Positions 33,592 through 45,900 of a stretch of DNA of 64,000 bases are shown in pieces. Location: positions 124,001 to 188,000 of the forward strand of contig JAOCZM010000190.1 in assembly GCA_026122235.1 (NCBI GenBank), read 5' to 3'. Numbering within the stretch: position 1 is the first letter of the stretch; the number at the start of each line of letters is the position of its first letter. Made by a program: the position numbers and the translations under genes. The notes beneath the pieces were generated by a model. It was not told the DNA's origin, did no database searches, and saw only the letters and a list, made by a program, of their open reading frames with translations. The stretch is from Vinca minor (taxonomy: Eukaryota; Streptophyta; Magnoliopsida; Gentianales; Apocynaceae).

Positions 33592-33932
33592 TGTTGAACA
33601 TTGAAATTCGGTGATAGTTGTTCTGCTTTCTTCTTGTTGATGGTATTAACTTTTGTTGTGGAACCACTAATTCCTTCGTGATTCCATGCCCCCTCTCTCT
33701 TCCAGGGTGGCTTTGCAATGAGACAATACATTTCAGAGCTCATGCCACTGATTGTTGAAGCTTTACTGGATGGAGCTGCAGCAACAAAGCGCGAAGTGGC
33801 TGTTGCAACTCTTGGTCAGGTGGTACAGAGCACTGGGTATGTTTTGTCTCTTAATCCTAATATCTTGAAGGCACATGTATGTATGTGCAAGGTTCCTCTT
33901 TCTTTCTTGGTCAAGAATGCCAGTCATTTTGA

Positions 33933-33991
<59 letters not shown>

Positions 33992-36900
33992 CAGTTCTGA
34001 CTCGATTCTATATATTTCAATGCTTTTCCTTGCATAATTTTGGTGGGACTTTACGCAGTTACGTTATTACTCCTTACAACGAATACCCACAGTTGCTTGT
34101 TTTACTGTTAAAACTGCTTAATGGTGAGCTGGCATGGTCTACCAGACGGGAAGTTTTGAAGGTAATGCCAGCCAATTTGTTTGAACTATATTGTCTCTAG
34201 TCATGGCTCCTGTTAAAATCCTGCTGGGCATGTAACAGGTTCTTGGCATCATGGGAGCTTTAGATCCCCATGCATATAAGCGGAATCAGCAAAGTTTGCC
34301 TGGGTCTCATGGTGAAGTTACTCGTGCAGCCAATGATCCTGGTCTGCACATTCGCTCAATGGATGAGTTGCCAATGGATCTTTGGCCATCTTTTGCAACA
34401 TCAGAAGATTATTATTCCACAGTGAGGCTTGAAACAAATATACTATTATAGTTCATGCCTCATGTTCTTTCACTAAATAGCACTGTACTACTTCAGGTTG
34501 CTATCAATTCCCTAATGAGGATTCTCAGAGATCCTTCTCTGTCTAGCTACCATCAAAAAGTGGTTGGATCTCTTATGTTTATATTCAAGGTTTGTTCAGT
34601 GTTGAGGTGTTATACTCCCATTCTTCCTCTTATCTTTTCCATTTGTTTCAGTAAGATAATGCTTTGTATTTTTCTGGATTTAGTCAATGGGTCTTGGCTG
34701 CGTCCCCTACTTGCCTAAGGTTCGTTAACTTTTCCTACTATTACTGTGTATTCTGTCATTTGTCGTCTATTCTTCAATGTGATAGCTGTATTACATGTTT
34801 AGCACCTTTTCCCATATTGCTCCTTTTACCAATGGCTTTTGTCATGCTGGAGCTGGAGAAGGAAAATTAGCATTCTAAGAAGAAAAAACGCCAATAAAAT
34901 TGTTGCTTCAAGGACTAAATCAGGGACAGAAACATAGAAAACAAAAAACTCTTGCGAACTGCAAGAGGAAGTAGACATAGCACCAAATGAGAGGCGAGTT
35001 ACTGGTTCCTGGAATGTCCAAACCAAAAGTTCATGCTCGTGCTACATGTCAGAACTCTAAATATCCTAGCTGTAAAAAATTCCAAAATGAGAAACTCTTT
35101 AAAGTTGGGTACAAAATGATATTTTTTACATTGAAAAGAATCTCTGTTGGTGATTAATCAGCTTTCTTGAAAACCTTTGTACTGGATTTTGCTTGAATGA
35201 ATTGTTTGACTCTTTATGCATTCGATCTGTAGGTTTTGCCCGATCTCTTTCATATTGTTCGTACATGTGAAGATGGTCTCAAGGAGTTTATAACATGGAA
35301 GTTGGGCACTCTGGTCTCTATAGTGCGCCGGGTATATTTTTGCCCATAGCTTTACATATTTTACGCATCTTATTTCTCTTTATGCTGTTAGATCATCCAG
35401 ATAAACCAGTTATGCATGTGCAGCATATCCGTAAATATCTGCCAGAGCTGCTTGCATTGATATCAGAGTTATGGTCATCTTTCAGTTTACCAGCCTCTAA
35501 TAGATCTGTGCATGGATATCCGGTAACTGTTTCTTGGTTTCTGTGTAATTTTATCTCCATAACTTCGGATATTCATTGTTAGGCGCATGGCAGAATAGTA
35601 TGACATGTTTTTTTTCTTTCTGGACATCCGTCACTTCAGATTCTACATCTAGTAGAGCAACTTTGTTTGGCACTGAATGATGAGTTCAGGACGTATCTTC
35701 CTGTTATACTTCCATGCTGTATTCTTGTCCTCAGTGACGCTGAACGGTCAAATGACTATACTTATGTCCTAGACATTCTCCACACCATTGAAGTTTTTGG
35801 TGGTCAGTCGGTTTCTTTTGACAGTTCTATGTGCTTCTTTTAGTATCTCATTTGTTAGTTTTACCGGACATTTATGGAAAACCTCACAAAAGTTCACGTT
35901 ACAGGGACATTGGATGAGCATATGCATCTGCTTCTACCTGCACTTATTAGATTGTTTAAAGTTGATGCATCTGTTGATGTGAGGCGTGCTGCTATCAAAA
36001 CTCTTACTAGATTGATCCCTCGAGTGCAGGTAGCTTTACCTATTGAATTTGGTGTTCTGTATATGAGGCATATTTACAAACATTTTCTGCTTTTTGTTCA
36101 TGGTAATTCTTTAGGTTACTGGTCACATCTCGGCTCTTGTGCATCACTTGAAGCTTGTCTTGGATGGGTCTGATCTCTTCTCTCTGTTGATCATTCTTAT
36201 TTTATATCCCTATCTTTTCTCTGCATCTTTTACCCTAACTGCATTTTAGGGAATTTCTTTGATATTTTTGTTTTGTTATTCTACCGCACTGGGTATGCTT
36301 GCTTTTCTCTTTTTCTTTTTCTCCCCCACCCCCACCCCCACCCCCACCCCCAAGGGCATATTATTCTGAAAGGTAACTCGTGTTTGATTAGTATTTGTGA
36401 ATTTTTTATCTAGGATATTTGTAATTGGTTGGTCATATATTAATAACATTTTCTGATCACTCCTTGCTCAAAGTTCGTTGCACGAGTCACTTTTGTAATT
36501 GGATATGTGATTACTAAGTCTTAAGCCATCTCTTAATTGCTTGCCAATGTAGCTGAAGTTCTATAAGATCTTGAAGTTTTATATGGTTGAGCATAAACAC
36601 ACCCTTTGTTTGGTGGATTGTATGAAATTTATTATGAAAAGGTTGCCAATTACTTCTGGAGCCTTTCTAAGTGTTCTTTTGGGGACTTCAGTTCAAGTTA
36701 TTATGAGATTCTACACACGGAACCTGTTATTACATCCGCAAGCTGCAAAGTTTATAAGTTTAAAATGTTAACTTCTTAATAATCACAAGAGATTGAAAAT
36801 GCTTAAATTTCCCTGTGACCCGAAAGGCTATGATAATCTTTTGGTTAAATTTCACAGAAGTCACCCTAACACTGCTCCAACAGCCTCCCTTATGCACCTC

Positions 36901-39900
36901 ATATATCAGGTTGAAACTATACATTGTAAAGTTGGTAGTAAAAGATTGTGTAGTTATGGTCAATTGGGTATAAACCTTTGCCAAAGTGAATGCTATGGAG
37001 TGTAAGAAATGAAAACTTCAATCCATCTGGAAAAGATTTTGCATGAAAAAAGTTTATATCTTCCCTGATGGGGGCACAGGGTGGATAACTAAATATGCTA
37101 GTGCTCCAAACTGAATTCCCAAGTTGCTGGAAACTAAAAAGCTAATCATATTAAATTTGCTGTGTGCCTAAGAGAAAGGAGAATGTTGAATTACTTAATG
37201 ATATCTAATTTGCAGGAAAAATGATGAGCTTAGGAAGGATACAGTTGATGCACTTTCCTGTTTAGCTCATGCTGTTGGGGAGGACTTCACCATCTTCATC
37301 CCATCTATTCACAAGCTTATGGTGAAACATCGCTTGAGGGTGCTTTTCTCTCTCTATCTCTCTCTATGTGTGTGTGTGTGTATGTCACGCCCCGTAGCAG
37401 GGAAATGAACTGGCAGCATTCCGTTTAGCCAAATAGAACACATAACCCATAACATAAAACTCATACATGCATCAACGGAAGCTATAAAACATGCTAAGAA
37501 ATAAAACCCTCAAATAGTATATATATAAACTTAACTTAAAAAGGGTACATCATAACTTAAAAGGAAATAGTACAACTTAGACATACTTCAAAGTTGATCA
37601 CACTTGGTCTATTTCAAAACAATAAAGTGAGCTAGATGTCTATAAAGTGTCGTCTCCCTGATACTTGAACACGACGTCCCCCACGTACCCTTCATAGCTA
37701 ACATCCTACTCATCTAAAAAAGGAAAGATGGATAAGGGTGAGCAAAACCGACTATTGCTCAGTAAGATCCCCTCAACCTTGGGATGAATAAATATAGACA
37801 CTCAATAAAACAGTTTATGCATCCCAAAAACATTTCATAATTTTAAAAACATAATCACCGATAAAGCAGTAAAATCATGGTATGCAAAAAAATACTTCTG
37901 ACTTCTTAGAATATTGCGAGTGCAGAATCGCCGCCCATACAACGACCCTACACTCTGATCCTCCACTCTAGAAATCTGAAATACCTGCGACTCAACCTCC
38001 TAGCCTTTCTCGACAGCTTCAGGAATGACGGTTGTACACCCTCCACTCTCACCCCTCCACTGCGAAGCCGCCAGGAAGTGAAGGTTCTAGCCTAGCGTAT
38101 ATGTGGGAATGCCTAGCTTCTCAATAGCTCGAGTACAGACGATGACCGTCGTCTACACCCTTACTACGAGACAACTAAATAATTCCAAAACCTGAAAAAC
38201 AGTTAGAAAACGACTTCCATTTCCCTGCAAAACTGCTCACATCAAATATCAAGTGCAAACATCATATATCGTTGTATACTGTTCGTGACATCGTACATCA
38301 TGACATGATGTTTGGGCCTCTCCCAACATCTTATCAATGTACTTATCATATAACACAACTATACATGCTACATCTTATCCCAAGTTAGGTACATTGACTC
38401 CTCATGAAATCCATAACATAAGCATAACATAAACATACTAGATATTTTCTTAGTCAATGTCCCTACTGGGATGTTCCCTTATTCTTACAATCATAAAAAC
38501 AGCAAGTAATCATGCTATCACAGACATGCGCAATTAAACATCATACAATTCATGCATTCACATTAAATGTTGCTTCAGCCACTTTTATGCAAGAAAACAT
38601 GATAAAACCATTTTTCATTCATACTTCATACATAATCTGTAAAATATCAGTTTATGAAAGCTTTGGAAAAAATATCAGTGTATGAAAGCTTTGGAAAAAC
38701 TCAAAGTTGAAGGGTCCTTACCTTATCACCGTTACGTTCTTAACTTGTAAAAATTCAGAAAATCTGGTTCGTGTTCCTAATTGAAAGACGTACACAGGAA
38801 AATCTAAAAGTTAAAATCCTAATCCCTCTGGTCAGATCGTAGCTCTATAAGTCTAAATTCTAAATAAAAAAGAATCGGAGGAATTAGAGTTCTAGATTTA
38901 CCTTTATGACGTTTCTAGTGCAGTGCACGCAGGCTGTCTAGAATCTGCTTTTCTTCTTCTTTCTGTTTTTTTTTCTTCTTTCTGAGACTTAGAACTGACT
39001 TCCCAATCCTATAACTCGAAATCCAGAACTCCAAATGCTACTCCGTCGAATCCCAAGCTTAGATTTATCAGTCCTCTTTGAAACACACTAAGAATCGCTG
39101 AAAACCGACACCATTTGCTATATCAAAAGTGCATTATCTCACAGCCTACCCAATCTGCCAGAAATCTGCTTTCTTCTTTTTCCTCTCTTCTCTTTCTTTT
39201 CTTCTCTCTAACTTCCCTCTTCTAATAACTCCAGAAAATCCACCCTTAAAACCCCTCTTAAAACTACCTTAACTCCCTTCTAATTCCACAAACTAACCAA
39301 CTAACTTATAGGATTAACACTTAGGTCCCTCCACTCCTAAATCTTACTAAAACGCCCCTCAACAAATAACACAACATAGAAGTATGTGAAAGCAATTAAT
39401 ACACCAAAATACATGTAGGCATGCTAGACACGTAAGCATGAAAAGTTCAGGGTATCACAGTGTACATCTTTCTCTCCCCATCCCAAAAGAAAAAGAACCT
39501 GTTGTTAGTCCTTTTTGCCTTTTATTCGTATTTAAATTCACTGATTTTATGGACTCGAATACTTCATTGTGCAGCATAGAGAATTTGAGGAAATTGAAGC
39601 ACGCCTGAAACGGCGTGAACCTTTAATCATTGGAAGTACTGCAGCCCAAAGGTTGAGTCGGGACCTTCCTGTTGATGTCATCAGTGATCCTTTAAGTGAT
39701 ATGGAGAATGACCATGATGATGGCATTGATGCGCGTCAGCTAAGAAGCCATCAGGTTTTGTTTTTGTTTTTTCTGTTTTTTTTCAAAGTTTTGAATCTTT
39801 GTTGCTAAGTTTTGTCGCAAGTGGCATGAGAATTAATATGCTTGGAAGGAGAAGCATTAGAATTACTACCTCCATCCCCAAATAATATTAACATTTGGAC

Positions 39901-42900
39901 TTCAAAATTTTCCCAAAATAATGTTAACATTTGGACTATCAATGAAAATTTAATGAACTTTTACCATTTTTACCCTCCTTTTACTTTTCTTTTAACCACA
40001 ATTTCAATTTCCAAGAAGTAGTTAATGAGGATATATTAGTCTTTTGGCTTTTGACTTTTTTATTGTTTTACGAATTTCTTAATCTATGTGAAAAAAATCA
40101 AATGTTAACCTTATTTTGGGATGGAGAGAGTATACCATAAATCACATTAGTAAGAGTAGAGAAATTATCCTCTTATCGATTTCATCTAACCCAGTGCCAC
40201 AAAATAATGAGATTTTTTTTGTCCCATGGGAGCAGAGCCACTGTTATAAACCTTGTTAATGATGAGGTTCTTTAAATAAAACCATGGAAAATGGAGACGC
40301 TGTGGGTCCTCGGTCGTCGTTATTTGGTTACTTTTCACCTCCAGGGTAAATTTTAATAATGGTGTCATAAAGATGGAATGTGGCTAATAAATTCTCTCTC
40401 TCTCCCCCCCCCCACACACACACACACACACCCACACCCACACAGACACATCTGGGAGTATGTTTTTACATCATGATGAACTCAAATCATTAGTTTTCTT
40501 TTTATTTCCAAATTGATACTACCTCCGTTCCTAAATAATTGATACATTTCACATTTTTACACAGACCAAGAAAATGATTGGAAGACAATAATTACGAAGA
40601 AAAAAGTCTAAATTACCTCTAATTAAAGTATGGTTTGATATGCACGGGTAAGTGTGGAGTTGTTGGAAACACTTAAGTATTAACTATTAAGTAAAGTTGA
40701 CAAGGGTAAAGTTGGAAGAAATATGATAAATGTTCATCAAATTTTGAAATGTATCAAATAATTTGGAACATACAAAAATTGAAATGTATCAATTATTTAG
40801 GAACGGAGGTAGTATGTTGTTTGCATTAGTCATAGATTAATTATTTGCTAGAGTAGTTGAATAGTACTTCATGGATGTCAGTCCGTTCATGGATTGGAAA
40901 AGATATAAAATATTATTTCAACTGGCCTTGAACCTAATTTGGAGGACTGTTCAATCCAAGCTTTGTCTTATGATTTGGAGGGGGGTAGGAATAACATGTT
41001 ATCTACCCAGTGGGTGACTAGAAGAATTGAGGATCATCATTGCGTTCAGGTTAATGATGGTCGTTTACGTACTGCTGGGGAGGCTTCTCAACGCAGTACA
41101 AAGGAGGACTGGGCGGAGTGGATGCGTCATTTCAGCATTGAGCTCCTGAAAGAGTCCCCTTCCCCAGCACTCAGAACATGTGCAAGACTTGCGCAGCTGC
41201 AGGTACTTTTGGTTGTTCTTAACTGTCACATTCTTCCTTGTCCACGTCCTTTTCCCTTTCTCTCCCACTGTGGAGGCAAATCCAATCAGAAAGAGTAATT
41301 GTGGCTGTCGGTGATCTAATGTTGAGTGTTGGCAGCCTTTTGTTGGTCGGGAACTTTTTGCTGCTGGTTTCGTTAGCTGCTGGTCACATTTGAATGAGAC
41401 AAGTCAAAGGCAGCTAGTAAGAAGCTTGGAGATGGCATTTTCTTCCCCAAATATCCCTCCGGAAATTCTTGCGACACTTCTGAATTTGGTATGTTTTTTA
41501 TGCTTGCAAAGGAAGCAATTTAGTCAAGATTCAAGTGGATCAGTTTTCAAAGAAGGGTGTCATTTCAATAGCTAATTTGTCTTCATTTCGTCTTTTCATT
41601 TATTTATTTATTATCTATTTGTTTTTGTTAATCTGTTTATTTTCTGGAGAATGAATGGTAGGGGTGACAAGAAACCAAGGTGCACGACTGCAGAATTTTA
41701 GGAATACCTGCTTTTAATATTCTTGGGTTTTGAGTTTCATTTATGTTCTTTAAAGATTCTTTTGCTATTCTAAAGTAGCGCTATGATAAGCATATGTTTT
41801 TCTTGCATCAAAGTCTGGAATTGTTTCCAACTTTCATTTTGCTTGTCCAATACCATTTGCAGGCTGAGTTTATGGAACATGATGAGAGGCCCCTCCCTAT
41901 TGACATCCGTCTCCTAGGTGCTCTTGCAGAAAAAGTGAGTTTTTTTTTTCATAAACAATTTCAATCTTGACTTCCATTTTTACTACTCTCATTTCTGTCA
42001 TCTTTGCTTCATCTCAGTGCCGAGCGTTTGCCAAAGCTCTCCACTATAAAGAGATGGAATTTCGAAGGAGCTCGCTTAAATAAAATGGAAGCCAATCCCG
42101 TTGCTGCGGTTGAAGCACTTATTCATATAAATAACCAGTTACATCAGCATGAGGTCCTTGCCATTTACGTATCATTTTCCATTGTTTCTCTCATGATCAA
42201 TATAATATCTTCTAATTTGTTTGCTATGTTTTCTTTAGGCTGCTGTTGGAATATTGACCTATGCGCAACAGCATCTGGGTGTTCAATTGAAGGAGTCATG
42301 GTAGGATTTATCTCTTGGATTCCATCTTTTTACATTATGAATTTTCATTTGATTGGTAATTCGTCTGGATCAACCTTTACATGATTTACCAAAAATAGGA
42401 CATTGTTGCTTATGTGAACTTTCACATTTTCAGGTACGCAAAACTGCAGCGTTGGGATGACGCCTTGAAAGCATACACTGCAAAAGCTTCTCAGGCAACC
42501 GATCCTCATGTTCTTTTGGATGCTACCCTAGGTTTGTATTGATGATTGTTTGAAAACAATCTCCTAGCGTACTTCCATCTCTTTAACTTTTGGAAAGAAG
42601 TTTCTTAAGTAGGATGAGATTCTTTGAAAATGCGTTTTTGCAGTCAAGTTTGTCAACAAGTTATAATGTCTGATTCCTCACAGTATATGACACTGTGGAA
42701 TTAGTTGAGTGCTGCTAAGTTTTTTACTTTCACCACAATACTTATTCGCTGTCTCGATGATTTCGGCAAGAATATCATACGACATGGACTACTGTTATCT
42801 CTCTTAAGAGATTCTTTTCGAATAAAATCTTTTCAACTAATAATATCTTCCTAACCATTTCTTTTTTCTTGCGTCTTTGTTGTTTTATGCAACATTTACA

Positions 42901-45900
42901 TGCAGTCTGTTTTTACGTATAAAAAATAGTTCAATTTTTTCCATCTGGCCAATATCAACCAACTACCCTTTCTTTACGTTACTACCCTAGATCCAGTAAC
43001 TACTTCATTATAGAGATGGTAACAATTTTCTCTATGCCAATTTTAACTTACAAGAATATGCTTATCATGTTATTGTGTAACTTGATGAGCTCCTGAACAC
43101 TGCTTGAATCGGGTTTAACAAGTACTCCCTCTGTTGGAATAGTGTCCACAATTTTCTTTTAGGATGTTCCAAGTAGAAAGCTCACTTCTATAAAATAGTA
43201 ATTAGAAAAAAAGAACACGTTGACTTTTATAAAATAGTAATATTGTACTTTATTTCCTCCACCAGCATGTGCTACAGGCAATATGAGAAAAGTTCGTCTG
43301 GATTATTGTTGTTAGGGTTTCCCCATTAGACTCTCCTAGGTACTTGGCTTCACCATTCTTATATCATCTTTTCTCTTACTAGTTCATCATGCACGTCAGT
43401 CTCATTTCGTTTGTTGTTGCTTTGAGATTTAGATGATTGTTGTTAGTGGTGGAAATCTTGGTTACTGTCAATGAGTATTCATTTTAGGTCGGCTTTAATC
43501 ACATGCATGTATTGGAATTATCCAGCATAAGGCTGAGAATGAAAGAGTCAGAAGTCTTCTGCTTGTTTGTGTTACTATTTACTTCTCCAGTTTTGTGTTA
43601 CTATTTAGCTTGACATTGCACTCCCCATGCATGCTAAAAATATTATTTTCTTATGCCTATGGGAATTTTTATTCCTTTACTCTGTGTTTTGAAAGGTCGG
43701 ATGCGATGCCTTGCTGCATTAGCTCGTTGGGAAGAGCTTAACAATCTTTGCAAGGAATTCTGGACTCCTGCTGAGCCTGCTGCTCGATTGGAGATGGCAC
43801 CAATGGTTCACTTCTTCCTTCAAGTTCCTTGTATGATATTGGGTATTTGTTTTTTTTCTGTTGACTTCTGAAATTTGGTTCAGGCTGCTAGTGCTGCATG
43901 GAACATGGGCGAATGGGATCAGATGGCAGAATATGTTTCCCGTCTAGATGATGGTGATGAAACCAGATTACGTGTTTTAGGAAATACTGCTGCTACTGGT
44001 GACGGCAGTAGTAATGGCACTTTCTTTAGAGCTGTTCTTTTAGTTCGCCGGGGAAAGGTGAGATCTCTTTTTCTCTTATTGGTTTGGTGCCTTTGCCTTA
44101 CACTGTTGATTTTGAATATCCCGACTCTTGATTTTTTTTTCCCCAGTATGATGAAGCACGGGAATATGTTGAAAGAGCAAGGAAATGCTTGGCTACAGAG
44201 CTTGCGGCTTTGGTTAGTGCATCTTATCTTTTTCAAATATCTGACAGTAATATTGCTAGGTTTCTGGTCTTATACAGAGGCACCTAGTTAGTTTGTAGTA
44301 TTGATTCTACAGAGATATAGACCCATCAACTGTATTCTTAAAATTGCAGAATACTCGCTCCCTTTTCATGATATAGTTTCTTTTGAGCTGTTGCGTAGGG
44401 ATCAAGAATCCCGAAAACAAAGCAAAATGTGTTTATGATACCCTTAATAAATCCTACCTGTTCTCTCTCATGCATTTCCTACTAACGTTCTGCTCTCTTC
44501 TCTGTCTATGAAATTGGGGGCAGCTGTATTGTTGTTATTATTGTTGTTCTATGTCTTTATGAACTTATGAGACAGCCTGCCATTTAAATTTGTTGCTAAC
44601 TATTTTGGTGATCCATATGAAATTACTGTTGGGACTGCTATAATGCCTATGTTTTGATGTCCTCAAAAAGTATATAGATACTAAACTTTTTCCTAACTTG
44701 GAACAGCTTCTGACTTGCTTTAATTAGTATTTAGTTTTTGTTGACTTTTGTTGTACAATCTCCTGGGTAATTGTGTGAATGGTTAATATTATTCTCGCAC
44801 ATTAATTGGAAATTATTAATGTGATAATCGAATCTCTTGTGTGCTATATATCTAAAACTTTATTTGATTAGGTTCTTGAGAGTTATGATCGTGCATACAC
44901 CAATATGGTTCGTGTTCAGCAGTTGTCTGAACTAGAAGAGGTACATTTATCATGTAATATTCTCGTCGGTTTAGTTTACATTTATAGGTGTGTTTAAACA
45001 TATATTGCTGCATTTTTGCAACTTCTAATAGTCCATTATATTTTCTGTTGAAATAGGTAATTGAGTACTGTACACTTCCTGTGGGAAATCCTGTTGCTGA
45101 GGGACGGAGGGCCCTTATTTGCAACATGTGGAATGAGCGGATAAAAGGTGCAAAACGAAATGTTGAGGTATAACTTGTACGACCTGCTGATTGTGTGGAA
45201 TTGAAGTTTGAGTGAAGTTCAGTAAGATTCCTTCAACCTTGGGATGAAGAAATATATAGACACTTAATTAAAACAGTTTATGCATCCCAAAAACATTTCA
45301 TAACTACAAAAACATAATCACCAATAAAGCAGTAAAATCATGGTATGCAAAATACTTCTGATTTCTTAGAATATTGGGAGTGCAGAATCGCCGCCCATAC
45401 AACGACCCTACACTCTTACCCCTCCACCCGAGAAATCATAGATACATGCGACTCAACCTTCTAGCTTTCTTGACAGCTTCAGGAATGACGGTTGCGCACC
45501 CGCCATTCTTACCCCTCCACTGCGAGACCGCTAGGAAGTGAAGGTTCTAGCCTAGCGTATACGTGGGAATGCCTAGCTTCTCATTAGCTCGAGTACAGAC
45601 GATGGCCGTCGTCTACACCCTTACTACGAGACAACTAAACAACTCCAAAACCTGGAAAAACAGTTAGAAAACGACTTCCATTTCCCTGCAAAACCGCTCA
45701 CATCAAATATCAAATGCAAACATCATATATCGTTGTATAATGTTCGTGACATCGTACATCATGACTTGGTTTGGGCCTCTCCCAACATCTTATCTATGTA
45801 TTTATCATATAACACAATTCTACATGCTACATCTTATCCCAACTTAGGTACATTGACTCCTCATTAAATCCATGACATAAGCATAACATAAACATATTGG

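Larger units (their letters stand above)
25939..39754 (+). other. TOR: TOR part 1: HEAT-repeat region, exons 1-26
   Basis: Exons: 25939-26061, 27111-27449, 27538-27612, 28285-28457, 29711-29809, 30070-30229, 30361-30504, 30676-30845, 30925-31129, 31202-31396, 31495-31647, 32156-32277, 32510-32612, 32719-32814, 33706-33836, 34059-34161, 34239-34421, 34497-34589, 34684-34719, 35233-35331, 35424-35522, 35640-35802, 35905-36029, 36115-36167, 37216-37339, 39575-39754. They encode residues 1-1182, helical HEAT repeats that bind RAPTOR in TORC1. Recognisable stretches are EMAENASTVFNVHVPEFVDA (exon 4), RYREVAEIVLRYLEHRDRLV (exon 6), FATSEDYYST (exon 17) and GTLDEHMHLLLPALIRLFKV (exons 22-23). No lesion was found in this part. 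Confidence 0.93.

Noticed and set aside
33462..33743. Minus-strand frames with long YIYIYI runs
   Set aside because: They translate the (TA)n repeat in TOR intron 14.
43126..43260. Another Stowaway MITE in TOR intron 32
   Set aside because: Only one end (TACTCCCTCTGTTGGAAT) is recognisable; no inverted partner or TA-bounded right end was found.
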